Assembly (NCBI GenBank): GCA_036937835.1
Contig: CM072860.1
Span: 2,505,501 to 2,569,500, forward strand
Length of the DNA: 64,000 bases
From: Pampus argenteus
Taxonomy: Eukaryota > Chordata > Actinopteri > Scombriformes > Stromateidae
Direction: 5' to 3'
A program made the translations under genes and the position numbers. A model generated the notes under the pieces. It was given only the letters and a program-made list of their open reading frames with translations, did no database searches and was not told the origin of the DNA. Below are positions 1 through 13,940 of the stretch, one piece after another; within the stretch, counting starts at the first letter, position 1, and each line of letters opens with the position of its first letter.

Positions 1-776
1 CTCCACTCAACCCGTCATCCATCGTTACAGTTTGCTTCCAGGACAGGTGTATATTGTTAATACTCACTGTCTTATGAGGTATTCTGTTGTTGTTTTAATA
101 CACTCGAGTTCATGGCTGGAAATGAGATGAGTGACCTTTAAGTAATAATGGAAAAGTGAGCCAATTAATCCCCATAAACCTCATCCAGAATTTTTAAGAG
201 TTTGGTCCAAAAGAAACGCACATGGAAGAATTAATTTACGTGCATCTACAGCGCTCGGATCTGAATCTCATCACACTATAATTTTTATCATTTTGAGTGT
301 TACTGAAGGTTTCTCCATTACGATGACAAATAACAGTCAATTAGTCCCACTCAGAGGTTCAGTCCCCAGCATCAATTCCCCACAGATGTGTCTCAGTTTA
401 CTGTAACGGAGCAGATTCCTTCACGCTGAAACCAGCCTCCATCTGGTCTCTAACCCAGGGTCAGCAGAGCGGCCTGGACATGCCTCATTAAGGGTTACAG
501 TAATACTTTAAATATCCAATATGGTGTTGAGATATTAAAGTGGATCATTCAGATTGTAGGAGCGGCGTTAGCTTGGAAACAGTTACACCTAATATTTCCC
601 ATCAAGTCATCCTGATCGGTTGTGCATTGTTTGCTACAACAAATCCCACTTTTCCATCTTCATTACAGTCCAAGGAATTGCTTTCAATATATACGATTCA
701 ATCATATGTCTCCATAACAAACATATGGAGCATCAGGATGTCAGTCATGTCTTTTTTTTTATATAAAATATCTTAC
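1..776 (-). other. tnfsf10 intron 2 (part)
   Basis: Sequence downstream (minus strand) of the exon 2 donor. No further exon with a matching phase-0 acceptor and an open frame was found before the window edge. Confidence 0.5.
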
Positions 777-926
777 CTTGGAGATGTACGCTTTGATGCC
801 TTCGGCCAGTTTGATGCAGGGTTCCCCGAAGAGCTGGGCCAGCTGGTCTGGGATGTCCTGGTCCTTATCCAGAGCATTCAGTAAACTCAGGCACTTCAGC
901 TCCTCTGTCACCCCCTGACTACGCAC
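777..926 (-). CDS. tnfsf10: TRAIL-like TNF ligand, coding exon 2 (stalk)
   Basis: This is a 150-nt exon between a pyrimidine-rich acceptor (tttgttgtgtag) and a consensus donor (AAG/GTAAGA), in phase 0 on both sides. It is open for all 50 codons: VRSQGVTEELKCLSLLNALD, then DKDQ-type acidic residues, a PC motif (residues 36-37 of the exon) and LAEGIKAYISK. It continues exon 1 directly after LNMSISQ. In mammalian TRAIL the corresponding stalk exon also has a Cys and a Pro-Cys followed by a helix of the LRQLVRKMI kind, which supports TNFSF10 over other TNF ligands. The later exons, including the TNF domain with the zinc-binding Cys typical of TRAIL, must lie left of position 1. Assignment is by exon phase and family resemblance only. 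Confidence 0.65.
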
Positions 927-3900
927 CTACACAACAAACACACACACACAGAGCAAAGATTCATCATGAGTCCATGTTGGCAAGACTTCTGAAAAGAGAA
1001 ATATGTGCCTGGATTTTGCTGTCTCTGACCACGTTTCTGTGATATTGATTCCTTCAGCAGATGTTGAGTTTTTCTGGCTTTCAAAACTCACTCTATTATT
1101 GTCCAGAAACCCGTCATGTTTGCTTTAAATATCTCCACAGTGAATAAAAATACTTTATACTTCTACTTCCTAATCAACTACAATGCAGCCTGTGTTTTCC
1201 CATCATAAACTGTATCATCTCTCACATGATCGCTGGCGCCATCATTTATAATACAGTCACGGAGATTAATAAGATTATAATGATCAGTTTTGATCTGGAA
1301 CACCACAGATGCTATAAATACCACAGCACAAAATGTTTCCTCTGATATTTACTAAATAATAACCTGTAAATAACATTTAATTATTATTATTATTAATAGG
1401 GATGTTTAGTATTTTCTCACTGATAACATCCAACATCATCTGTAAATTCTTGCTGTATAAACATCATTACTTTCATTTACTCGTATTGCACTCTTGGGAC
1501 ATTCGTGTCTCATTTGTTTCTGCTGCTAAGTCAAACCAGTGATCCTCCAGTGTGCCGTCACTCTCTCTGCACTTCTCTAATATGCAGCTCAATTCACAGA
1601 TTATTTCCTTTTGCATGTGTTTTTCATTTGTTTAATGTTTTTTTGTATGTGTGTCTGTGTGTCCTTTCATTGTTGCACCTGTTTTTATGTGAAGAACCTC
1701 AGCTTTTGGTACATATATTTCCCCTCACTTTTTGAAGCATTAACTATTATCTCATGGGAACATGCACAGCAACCAATCAGCTGCCGGGATGTTTCCACGC
1801 TTTGGATTTTACACTTGAAAAAAAAAAACCTGAGACCAAATGTAACCAAAACGTTTTTGGCACACATGCACCGCTGTTTCCTGGAGCTGAAACACAACTC
1901 CTTATGTAACACAGAACACGCATGACTGTACCGAAGGGTTTCTCCTGACGTGAAGCGAACCGAACCGAACACACGTACACTGCATCTATATCGAGACATC
2001 TAATAAGAGACCTTTGCTCTGGGGTTGAGGAGAAATTATTATGCCTCCTGTTTGGCACCGACTTTCATCTGATATAATAAATGTTTTCATGTAATTTTGG
2101 GCAGCACAGGTCGAATGAGACATCTTTGGGAACTGAAATGTAGAGAGAGGGAGACTTTGTGACTTTCCAGCTGTGTATTTCTACCCTTCGGGGAGGTTGT
2201 CACGGTCTGAAAGGCCTGTTAATCACTCTGTAACAAGCTCTGATGAGTAGAGAGATTACAGAGCTGCACTCCATCACCCCATCTCTTTATTTTAGATTCA
2301 TTTCTTTCTGCTTGACCCCAGTTCTCTTTCTTTCTCTTTACTCTCTTTGTCATGTCGCTTTCTTTTCTTTCTTTAGTTTTCATTGATGTACGAGCAGATC
2401 TGGGTTATTTCCACTCAGGATAGTGGTGTGACTGTGTGTAAATTCAAACCAAGCAGGAAGTTCGGGGCATTTACAGGAAAAGCCAGGGGCCACCGCTCAG
2501 CCGTCTCAACGCGTTGTCCTGTCCTGGAAAGGATGACTAATTTCTTTTAATGGCTTCCCATTTCTATTCAGAGACTAATCATACGTCTAATGAGACACAC
2601 ATGTCATCAACCGCATGCTGGTTAAAAGCCATCTCAGTGTTGGACGCTCAGATTTATTTATTTTTTTGACTACGTAAAGCTGAAAGAGGAAATTCTCGGT
2701 TTCCACAGATGATTTGAACTATGCGGGTTTATTTCCAACAAAGACTAAAGAAAAAAACTTTCTATCTTGGATTTGGGTCTAAAGTTTGATTTATTGTCAT
2801 CCTGAAGACAGAAATGCTTCAACACATTGGATCATAATTTAGTTCGGGCAAACATTACACAGTAGATGAAAAAAGCATTGCTAGATTATTCCGAGTATTG
2901 CTTTTTACACATTATTTCAACCACTTTTTTGCATACAATCAGGACACATCTCAACAGAAACTGCTGACAGTGGAGTCTGAGCAGACTCTTGTCCACTGTG
3001 AGGAGGTGTGTGATGACGGTTACCGCTAACACAAGCGTTGGGGAGGTTCACACATGCACGGATGGATTGAACGGAGAGAAAGTAGGCTTGGTTTCGTTCT
3101 GGCGCCTCTTTCAAAACACACTCCCCGCTTTGGTGGTTCTGGTTGAAGGATTAATTGTTATTGAGGAGTGTCTTTGTATATGAGAATAAATGGTTAGACT
3201 TTAAAGGGTATGCATTTGTGTGTGTGTGTGTGTGTCCATTAAGTTTTGACAAGGCCGGTAGGGAGTGTTTGATCTATTATGGGAAACAGTCTCATCCATG
3301 TTAGTGAGGAGATAAAGCCAGTACACATCACTGCGCTGAGCTAACAGGATTAGAAGAAAACTTTCTGCTCCATTAGTACACAGAGACGAGGCCAGAGGCT
3401 AAAACAAGCTATGCAGGCAAACATTATCACCACCACTTTCATTTTTATGGGCATAAGCTGCATGAAACAACTTCTCTCCGAGTTCAACATGATTTCCGTG
3501 GAGGTTCATCACTCTAAACACATCAAAAGAAACACGTTTAATGTCCGAATGTGTTTAAAACCAAAGTTTCCTCTCACAGCAGTTATTTCTGTATTGGTAC
3601 TGGTCCTAACGTCCTCCAGGATCTTTTCCTTCATTGTTCGTTTATTTTTTCAGCTCTGTTGGCTTTCATTCTCCTTACATGACGATACCGTTACATCATC
3701 CTGTCATTGATTTGCATCGTGACAATACCCTCTACATGTTTTAATCATTAGATCACTACAAGTGTCCTGTACTCATTGTGTTTTTGTTCAAGAATATCTG
3801 TTAGAAAGCAGAAAGAGAAATGTGAGAGATTCTGTAGGCCAGTATGGACACGAATGCCTCCAGAGACAGACGGGGGAGACTCGTACCCTGGGAGCAACTG

Positions 3901-5293
3901 GAACTGCTCCACTTGTTTTCAGCATGAACAGTTTCGGAGAAGACCCTCCTCCAAACCTCCCTCCCACCCTCTTTTCTTCTAAAATGCTGCATTAACAGTT
4001 TCTATTTGACAAATCCTGACTCAAATCCTGAAAATGCAAAACTGGACCCATCGTTTTATGAGCTAGTTACACCCCGATGATGCAACCTTAACAGTCCGAT
4101 ATGCTGACACCAGGTCGGCCTTGACCGTTATAAATCCTCACGTCTGTTTTGTGTTTCGATAAAAATCACTCGGACAAAGAATTCATTAACAGAGGTTAAC
4201 AGTTACCTCCCCTAAAAGAGCATATATTCCCTTTTTTTTAGTTGTGGTCCCTATATACATCCCCTGAGCGATGTATTTTCTCAGTATTTAGGAACTGATG
4301 ATGAGTCCTTCCCTTGGTCCCAAAGCAACGAGTCCGTCGGGTCCGCTCAGCAGTCAAACGCAGGCTGACACATGCTAAAAACATTCAGCAGCACGCAAGC
4401 TGTGATGTAACTCTCTGTTGGGCTGTTAAACTGTATTGAATTCCTATGTGTGATCTGGGCTCCCATGTCAGTAAGTAAAAGTATCTGTAAAAATGATTTT
4501 CAGTGGACATTAACTGTCACGTCGTCTCCAAATGTTCAAAAAATTCGTCATTTCTACGTACTCGCGATATTTGGCAGGTCAAGGTTTAATGTATGAATTT
4601 CAAGTTGAGGTTTCGGCAGCAAAAACTAGCTTGGAAACATTTATTATCAAGGTTAAAAGAACCAACGTTAACCTACTAACTTACGTTCAAACAATGTTTT
4701 TGCCGATTTAAAAAAATGTCAAACAAAATTTCGCTCCGAACTTCGAGACAAACACTAAAACGTCGAGTGTTTGAACAAACACACATTTCTCTGGTGAAAA
4801 CTGGTCAGATTTTGTAAATTAGCGCATTTGTTGGATAAACGTTGGTTGTTTCATTGAGACGTTAATTAGCCCACAAGCTAGCAAAACCAAACAAGAACAT
4901 TTAGCTCACATATTATAAATGTCCATGTTTTATTCAGGCAAAGTTCCCACTTTATGATTTATTTGGCAAAATTATCGTAGTTCATTAAATTTAAAAGGGA
5001 AAAATAAAAAAAATTCTGTATCATATTATCAACAGTATTAACATTATGTATTATGTCTTTTACACTTCTACATCACACAAATCAAGTTTTATCACACGCC
5101 GTTTCTTGTGTGAGCTGCCAGAGATAAAAACAAAGCGTATAAATACCTTTCTCAGACTGTCAGGATGTTATTTTAAGTCTTTGAACTTGAACTTGAGTAA
5201 TTTGTTACTCACTACTGTTCTCCAAATACACAAGCTAAACTGGGATAATCCCTATGGTCAGCTTTTGGAAACTATCATCGCTGCAACAGGAGG

Positions 5294-5294
<1 letters not shown>

Positions 5295-5329
<35 letters not shown>
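5295..5329 (+). repeat. (AC)n microsatellite
   Basis: AC dinucleotide run of about 17 units in tnfsf10 intron 1. Confidence 0.95.
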
Positions 5330-5330
<1 letters not shown>

Positions 5331-5705
5331 TATTTTCGAGTGATCTATGTGCTTTTTATCCCTTTTTAGCCAGAAGACATGTGGTCTCTCATGGCTGTCT
5401 GACTGTCTATTAGATGACTGGGCTTCAGGGGGAGACGGAGCAGGGGGTGGTGAGCTGACGGAGCTCCTGTGATCCTGATGCCGACTCTCTCAGGAAGTGG
5501 TGAACAATGCCTCACTGTTCCCTCCCTGTGTGAGTGTATGTGTGTGCATGTGTATTACGTGTGTGTGTGTGTGGCCTGCCCTCTGTGTATATGCAATAGA
5601 GACTGTGTGTGTGTCTGTGTGTGTGTGTTTGGCTGGCTCTCGCTGGACACCAATCCCTGAAAAGAATATCTCAGCGGGCCACTTGGAAACCCTGCTGCAA
5701 TTTTA

Positions 5706-5818
5706 TGTGTGTGTGTGTGTGTGTGTGCAGGTCTGGGAGTTCCTTGGCAGTCCAAAACTCTCATTTGAAGGGATTAGGAAGAGGAGAAGGCGGCCACGTA
5801 ACTCAAATCCAGCAGGCA

Positions 5819-5869
<51 letters not shown>
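5706..5869 (+). repeat. Two (TG)n microsatellites
   Basis: (TG)11 at 5,706-5,727 and (GT)24 at 5,822-5,869. Irregular TG-rich DNA starts near 5,520, so the whole 5.5-5.9 kb interval is low complexity and produces long spurious ORFs. Confidence 0.95.
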
Positions 5870-5870
<1 letters not shown>

Positions 5871-6156
5871 GAGGGGGGGATGGCCAGCGAGCACAGAGAG
5901 AGAAAGCAGGAGAGAGTTTGGCTGCGTTTCAGTAAACGTTCTCTGCTTTGTGACAGAGCAGACAAGAGATCAGGGCAAAATAACAGCTGAGAGCTCGCTA
6001 GCAGTGGCACTGCACATAAATCACTTTACCCCAAACACACAAGAAGAGAAACACACCAGCTTCAGCATGTTTGGCTGCACCCTGCTGGGTAACTGTCACA
6101 GGCCTTGAACCTTGGATGTCTGAAGGAGCAAAACGTTCTGGCAGATCCAGTGGAAA

Positions 6157-6192
6157 ATATATCTATATATATACACATATATATAGATATAT
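6157..6192. repeat. AT-rich perfect inverted repeat
   Basis: 16-bp arms (ATATATCTATATATAT and its complement) flank a 4-nt ACAC loop. It would extrude as a cruciform under supercoiling. Confidence 0.9.
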
Positions 6193-6434
6193 CTTTCACT
6201 AAGTGTTTGTGTCTTAACAAATGCTAACACATTAAACTTATTTCTTTTCTTTACCACAGCTCCTGACGTAAGAGGGACAAAACAAAACAGAAATCAGTTA
6301 ACATGAACGTAAATGAAATAAATGTCATTCTTCATGAATGAAGCGAAAATGAAACAGCTGTTTACTCTTTTTTATTTTGTGAAATCTGGCCTGAAGCGAT
6401 TGTTAAAAACCACAAAGCACCTAAAACCAGGAGA

Positions 6435-6437
<3 letters not shown>

Positions 6438-6481
<44 letters not shown>

Positions 6482-6615
6482 GCTTCTGGTAATCATGTGC
6501 AGTACGTTTGTGATGCTGTGAATCAGTCCATCAGTGTTTGTGCACATGGTTTATAGGATTTGAATTGTGTGTGAATGTGTGTGTGTGTGTGTGTGTGTCT
6601 GTGTGTGTGTGTGTT
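6438..6615 (+). repeat. (GT)n microsatellites
   Basis: (GT)21 at 6,438-6,479 and an interrupted (TG)n at about 6,567-6,615. Confidence 0.95.
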
Positions 6616-9600
6616 TCCCAGTGTATCATTCCTTCAGGGCTTCAACATATCTGGCAGACGTCCAGCGAGGTGTCGTCATTGATTTATTTGTTAAAGTTGA
6701 TTCATCTGCTCTACACCGTACATTTAAGGACCAACAGCGTTCTTGGAAATCTGTCACGTTAAAGAGAAATCAGGCAACCAGGTAGCCAACCGTACACAAA
6801 GGTATTAACAAGGAAGAGAATTTAAAAAAGGCCATTTCTGTTATGAACAGGGGATATAAACTGTGAGTTTCTACCTTGCTCCGCGGTGCAGGCCAGCAGG
6901 CCAAGTTTATGTCTGCAGTGAAAAGACAGACACTCCCCCACAGAAACAGGGCCTGCCAGATCCCCCGCACACACTCCCAACAGCTTTCAGGGGAGGTTTT
7001 TTCTTTTTTTTCTTTTTTTTTTTTGCAAATCGAAGCCAAAGACACAATCATTAGAGGATTGGAGGAATAGAAACCACGGTTTTTAACGTGGCTTCGTGCA
7101 ACCGCATGCATCCTAGCCTTGTCTCATATGCCAGCATCAGTTTGCCTCAGTAAAGGAACCAAAGCGGAGCGTCAAGGACAAAGATTCTGGTATTTTTAAC
7201 CTAACTAATAGTAGTGTATGCTCTGGCTTTAACTCTTTAGCTTGCTATTGGTGGCTTGTTGTGTTGGACTTATTCTGCTGCTCTGACTTGCTGAATATCA
7301 ATAAGAAATCACGACTGGCAACAGAAACTCTTCCTCTGCCTGCGCCTTCACTTCAGATCTCTCTGTGAACTTTCATTTCTGCTCTTTTGACTTTAACGAG
7401 CGAGTATTTAGCTGATATCTTAGCTCTAACCCTGATTAAAGCCGCTCCGATTGCTTGATTCTAATCACAATCAAAGCACAAGCATTCATGTCGGTGGCGT
7501 TAGTTCAGCCAACTCTTTTAAAACTACATGTTGACACATATCATATGAATGCATGAGTCTCTGCATATCTCTCTGCTGTTTAGACATTCAGCATCGTATT
7601 GCTGTGTGCGTTCAAGCTGCTGCAGCTGGAGGTGAAGCCCATGTTGGGCGATTTGCTTTAACCCTGTTGGTGTTGGGAAAACACGGCAGAGAAAGACAAC
7701 ATGACGAATTGAAGTAACACAGCAAACACATCTCAAAGTGTTTTTCTATCAGGTGGCTTCTTCATAATAAAAAACCCTTCATCTGGTCCACACATGCTTC
7801 ATTTCCAACCCGTTTCAGGATCAATCAAGAAAACTTCTGCTTCTCCTTAAAGCATTAATGACATTACTGGCAGACGGTTACTTCCTTTGTGTCCCGTGCT
7901 GTGTGTGCGCGCTTGTGTGTGTGTGTATTTGTTTGTTGGCGAGTTTGCTTTCCTTTGTGAGAAGGAATGCTGCAAGTGACGAGTATGTTGTTTAACCTGT
8001 GAGCAAGCATTGCGATGGTGGACTCGACCCAACAGACCCCTCCCAGCCTTCGCGTGTGGAACTATGACCTCTCTTTGTCAATTTTGCTGTTTTGGATTGG
8101 ATCCAGTTTAAATAAGGTTTAAAGACATACAAAAGCAGGGCGGAGCTGCCTCTTTTCTTTCTTTCTCTCTTAACTTCCTTGTTCTTTAAAACAATTGAAA
8201 ACGTTACTGTTTAGTTGAAAAAAGATTAGACTCTCTCCGTTTAACTCTTTGTTTATGGGAGCACGCGTTATCTAAAGTCAGTGGCATTGAGAAATTAAGA
8301 GTCGCTATAAACTTTTGCACTCGCTCGAGGGATTAAGTTTCTGGTTCCTGTCATCTGGCTGAGAAGGAGGAAGAGAAAAAAGAAAAGAGGGAGGTTGAGA
8401 GAGGTTGAAATAAAAAGGAGGTCAGGACTTTCCGGTTAGTCTCAGTCACCTGTGAACACACAGCGATCGAAACGCAAAAGAAAAACCAAAGTGTAAATAG
8501 CAGCAGGTAAACCGATGTTTAAGCCAACAGCTCACCAGGTTAATGGTAAACTTATCAATATTATCAAGAACAAACTGAGTTTTGACCGTCACGTGTGCAT
8601 TTCTCCGTCCATTTGAAAACAACTGGAGCTCGTTTTACGATCTTTGTGTACTTCGAATGTTCAACAAACTACTTTTAGCTTCATCCAAAGAACCACTTAG
8701 CAACTTTTCCACCACTGGATCACATGTGGGCCTGTTGTGTATCTCTGAGTGAAGCATTAGCCTAAAGTTAATCAAATGAAGCAACGCAGAATGAGCTGCT
8801 TTAGGTCATTGTGTTGCTGTGGGGTCCTGTCAGTGTCTGTGGGTGGGCAAATCAGGCACAATGGGTGGGCAAGTGTTTCTGTAAATGTGTGTGTGTGTGT
8901 GTGTTGTTGGTGAGCAAGTATGAGTATCTGCACAAATGTTATTGTCGCTGTACAAATTGTAGATGATCTTGGTGTTCTCTGTCTGGTGGGGACCAGATGT
9001 CTGAAACAGAAAAAAACAACAAAAGGAAAAAAACACACAAAAGGAGGGAAGTGGTCAGAAAGCACTGAAGGACTATTTGCTGTGTTATTGTTAGACATTT
9101 GAGAAAACTTGAACCTGTAATAATGTTATTTTATTCCCATATTTCACTGTCAAGACACCCAGCTGCTAAAATATGCTATTAATAAGAATTCAACTTGGGA
9201 AACATACTTCGCTTCATATACAGACCACAAACACACAAACAGGCTGCATCGTAGTGGAAAGAAGCAGGTGTCAGGAAGGCCAATCATGTTTTAGCTCGCA
9301 AACTTTGGCTCAAAGTTGTGCGTTTTAACAAAATATTTCTCTTAAAATGACTCAGAAACATTTATCAAGGTAAAAAAAGATATAAATGGGGTCAAAGGTT
9401 ATCACAGCTGTCACTGCCGCTGGCTCCAAATCCGTACGACGACGTTAAACTAATCATAACAGACTGAATAAATCCAAGATAGCAAAAAAAATATTATTTT
9501 GTTTTGATGTATTTAGTTGGATTATAGAGAACAGATAGAAAACAATACAATAGATAATACAATAAAGCCAGTCAGTGTTGTCAGTGGGTGATTATTTTTT

Positions 9601-10761
9601 TAGTTAGACTTTTTATTTGCAATATGTTTCTCGTTTTGCTCAAATTTATTGGCTGTCTTGAAATTTTGTGCCACACCAACTCGAGCCTAAAAACGCCTTT
9701 TCGGTTTGTTAACGTGCTCTGATTTCGTGTGCAGAAATGTTGAGAAACATCTTGATCGTCTCACGAGTGTTGAAGTGTCGAGACTGTTGTGTTGGTTTTT
9801 TTTTTTTTATCTTTTTCATTCCTTCCACATTTTCCCAGATTTTACTGACAACCTTTCTCCATATAAAGAGGGTGAAGAGTTTATAGCTGAAGAAATTCAC
9901 ATTTTTGAAACGTTGGTCCAACTGAAACCTATTTTTCTGCCCTCATATCCTCGATGAAACACCAGAGGAAGATATTTTCTGACTGACAGCCAGTTTCAGG
10001 CTACTTTTAAATTTAATTATCAACCTTTTTTCAAACATCTACGAGTCTTCATCTAGAGGTTTCTCAACCGTCTGTCCCCGTTTATAATATTTTGAAAAGC
10101 ACTGAAGACGGGGGACCAGCGAGCAGAGAAATACAATCTTATATCGGACACATGTTTTCATAACATTCATGCAAGATTTTTATCTCCTCCACAAGAGTCC
10201 CTGTTTCTGGAAGCAGGAGTCCTGGCTTTTTGTTAGCATTTCTCTGCTGGCTCTCGTCCTGATGGTGATTCGTCCATCCAACAGAACACATCCTAAAGAG
10301 ATGATTTCATCTTATTTTTAAAGCTTTTCCCAGCGCTTTTTTGCTTTCTAAATGCGAACTCAGACGTTGATTAATTGATTCACAGATGACCAAAAACTTT
10401 ACACACTTCTAATGAGGTCGTATGAAGCGCTCGCCAAAGTTAAATAATCTGCTTAAAGCCTTAAAATGAGCTTGAACCCGGAGAGGAGAGGAAGTGGAAC
10501 ATTGTGATATGAAAGTAAAGACGTTAGGTTACGACCGGCTTTCATGAAAAGCCGAAACCGCTGTGTTCTTCAAAGACAAAAGGACGCGGCCAACATAAAG
10601 GTTTACAGAAGAAGTGGAAAGATCGGAAAAAGAGGATTCATTTTAATGTTGTCTGATGTTTTTTGTTAATGTGTAATTGGTGCAGAAATGAGAGCTGACA
10701 GAGGAACAGGAGGGTCTTATTACCAGGTTCAGAGTCAAAACACTGATATCAGAGAGGACGG

Positions 10762-10763
<2 letters not shown>

Positions 10764-10810
<47 letters not shown>
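10764..10810 (+). repeat. (GT)n microsatellite
   Basis: Uninterrupted run of about 23 units. Confidence 0.95.
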
Positions 10811-10812
<2 letters not shown>

Positions 10813-12191
10813 GGAACGAGGGAAAACACTGCAGTAGACAGACATTGGGGGCTGATACTAACAAGCCCTCCTCCTTGTGTCAGCAGGGAGACGTGGACCC
10901 GTTCTCAGGGTTAGACCATGTCAGACCAGCTAACAACTTTCCATCCAATCAACCGCCGGCTTCTATCTAGACACATTACTGATAAGATAAAACTCACTTC
11001 TAGCTTTTAACTGACTTCATTATCTTTGCATCTTTTATATTTTCTTTCCTCACTGTGACACAGATGCATGATGCCTGCACACATATGTAAACGTGCTAAA
11101 TACAGTATATATGCATGTAGACAAAAACCTGTCAAGCTCAACCTCATCATATTTTTTTTTTTTTGGCATTTCTTCCAGGACATCATGTTTTGCATTTCCA
11201 AACACTTTTATAATTAAAAATTCCAGGTTTTACAGGATGTACGGGAACATTTCTCACGCCGGAGGAATTTCAATAAATCAGTTTCCATCCATATAAAAAA
11301 GAAAAAGAAGTAGCAAGAAAACGATCACATTTAAATTTACCTCCACTTTCTTTCCTCTGTCACCCTCAACATGATCACGGTTTAGTTGTCGTGTGATTGG
11401 ACATAATCCAGCAGGTCAAAGCAGCTTCTTTTCCGCCTCTGCTTTGATTTGATACGTGTATAAAGTATAGAAACGATGTGGTTACCATATGATGGGAGCC
11501 ATATGGGGCCTGTACAGTAAAGCTCGGGAACGAGGGAAGACGGATAGATGAGAGAAAGGTCTTTACGTTGCAGGAGGTCAACGCTGAGGTGAACTTACAT
11601 CCTCCAATTTAAATACATTACATCTGCATCCATCTGTTTCCTAGTAACACCGTATAAAATACGTTTCTGGGGTTCAACTAAGCAACTTCACATAAGCACA
11701 GCCATCGTTTAGGATTACTGGCTTTTACATGAGAGTAAAAAAAGCTCCACTACGCCAGAAAGTCTGCATCCTAACAAGCACATGCTAAAAATACATGTGA
11801 CTCAGGTTCAGGTACATAAAAAGCAGAGCCCTGGTTCAAGAGACGCAGATCTTTGTGCTTATTTGAAGACATCTTCAGCACATTTTTATCAACCAAACGA
11901 TTAATTGAGGACTATTTGGTCTATTTCCTAAGATAACAATCTATAGTCGGTTATCAGCCAGTGATAGCGGTTACTAAAACTGATTTGAAAACGTGGATTA
12001 GTCCTTTAAGTCAACAGAAAACTGCTGCCAGGTGGAGAGAAACGTTAGCAGCGCCGATATCAGCATGAACACATGTCGCAGACGACAATTAGGAGCTTGT
12101 GTCCCCTAAAATGGTATGAACAGCATTTATCAGCACTTTATAGCCTTATTGACTTAACAAACGAACTGATAACACACAGCACCAGCTGTTG

Positions 12192-12195
<4 letters not shown>

Positions 12196-12241
<46 letters not shown>

Positions 12242-12348
12242 CTGTAGCCACATCCTAATGAGCATTCCAACACGGGAACGCAAATATCCTGTTTTCACAT
12301 GTCAAGCTGTTAATGCAAGGACGTGTGTGTGTGTGTGTGTGTGTGTGT
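12196..12348 (+). repeat. (CA)n and (GT)n microsatellites in opposite orientation
   Basis: (CA)22 at 12,196-12,240 and (GT)n at 12,323-12,348, about 80 bp apart, so the two can pair as an inverted repeat. Confidence 0.9.
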
Positions 12349-13197
12349 AAACATCTGTATTAGATGATATGATATATACGTATTAATAAATGTGTTTTAG
12401 CGTTCTCCCCTCTGCATCTCTTCACTCTTTCTACCTCCATCCTTCCTTCCTTCATGTGGCTTTCTTTACATTTATTAATAAACATGACAACTTCACTATA
12501 AATATATATAAATATATATATGTATACATACATACATACATACATACATGCGGCTCATTTGTTGTCGCTAGCTCCAAACGTGGAGCTCAAAGCCGCAGTA
12601 ACGTTGTGTTTTTTTGAAACCAGACCTGATATTTTTCTGCTTCTACCTCTGATTGACATAATCGGCTCTCTGTACAGTTGGTTTAAACCCCAAAATCTCT
12701 GTTTTTCAGACTTCACCTCATTCATCTCCATGTGCTGCACCATCACCGTCTCCTGCTGTCCTCCTCCATTACCTTTGCTTCATTCAACACTCATGCCTAC
12801 TTTCTCCCCTTCCTCTGATCCCTTTTCATCGTCATCCAATTTGTGCATGTGTGTGTGTGTCTGTGAGTATTTATGTGACCATAAACTGGCCATCAAAGCA
12901 TATCTCAAGTGAAAGACAGCTCTCTAAGGAGCCACTTTCTCGTCAGGAAACGGGGTTGGGAAACGGTATCTTTGTTGGTTTTAAAAAAAATGGCGTTTTA
13001 CCAAGTTTTGTGTTGTTTGTGTGAGCCAACATTCACACCAGTCGGTTTACGCCATATCTGGCTTGTCATCTTCATTTAGTCGAGAAGAAAACAAGACGAA
13101 AGACAGGCCCAAATGTAACTGTCTTTCACCCATATGTGTGTGTTTGTACATGTCCATTTAAGCCTCCCTTTCTAAATCATTTTTTGTGTGTTACACC

Positions 13198-13224
13198 CAT
13201 ATATATATATATATATATATATAC
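13198..13224 (+). repeat. (AT)n microsatellite
   Basis: About 13 AT units. Confidence 0.95.
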
Positions 13225-13400
13225 TTGCCCAGGATCTGTTTAGATGCACAAAGCTCACACATCCATTACCAGAGAATCACTTGTATAGTAGCGTCTAAAC
13301 TGCTGAAGTAAAAATCCTACTTGTGTCACTCCTGAAAAATTCGTCCCCCTCTCAAGCCCTAAAACTGACTGTAACTCGATTCTCTGATGTGGACTTGAAC

Positions 13401-13495
13401 CACACACACACACACACAGAGAGAGAGAGAAAGAGACTGCAGGGGGCGGGAGGTGAACGAGAGGAGAAAGAAAGAAAGAAAGGAAGGAAGGTGTG
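13401..13495 (+). repeat. Compound CA/GA/GAAA/GGAA purine-rich tract
   Basis: (CA)n passes into (GA)n, and after a short GC-rich insert into GAAA and GGAA repeats. The strongly purine-biased strand is of the kind that can form triplex DNA. Confidence 0.8.
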
Positions 13496-13910
13496 ACAGA
13501 GAGAGGTTGTGTATTTTGGCAGTGGAGTCCAGTGTGGGAGGTTTATATTAGTAGCTTTTAAATTAAATCTAAATATTTGCAGTGAAGGATTTGATTTGAC
13601 TCAGAATTGGTTACTGATGTGTGTGTGTGTGTGTGTGTGTGCGCGTATCTGGGTGTGTTTTTGGTTTTTATATGTGGATGAAAGGTTAAAATGTCTTTCA
13701 CACACACACACACTTTTCCACTCCGTGACACCAAGCTCCATGTAAAGCACATGTGTTGCATGTCCAAAACACACACACACACACACACACTTATTAGGGC
13801 ATCCATTGAACTTACCTTTAACCTTGACCTTTGCCAATAAAACCTGATCCAGTGTGAAATTCTAGGATAAATATACATCTGATTTATGTACTAATAGAGC
13901 AACTGTCCTT

Positions 13911-13940
13911 TACGGTGCTATACGGTGCTATACGGTGCTA
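13911..13940 (+). repeat. Exact 10-bp triplication
   Basis: TACGGTGCTA occurs three times in perfect tandem. Confidence 0.97.

Noticed and set aside
68..115. Possible third tnfsf10 exon (acceptor ttccag, donor GTGAGT)
   Set aside because: In the required phase the second codon is a stop, and no TNF-ligand similarity is visible.
5497..6108. 203-codon plus-strand ORF
   Set aside because: Mostly (V/C)n from TG repeats; no domain, splice or start support.
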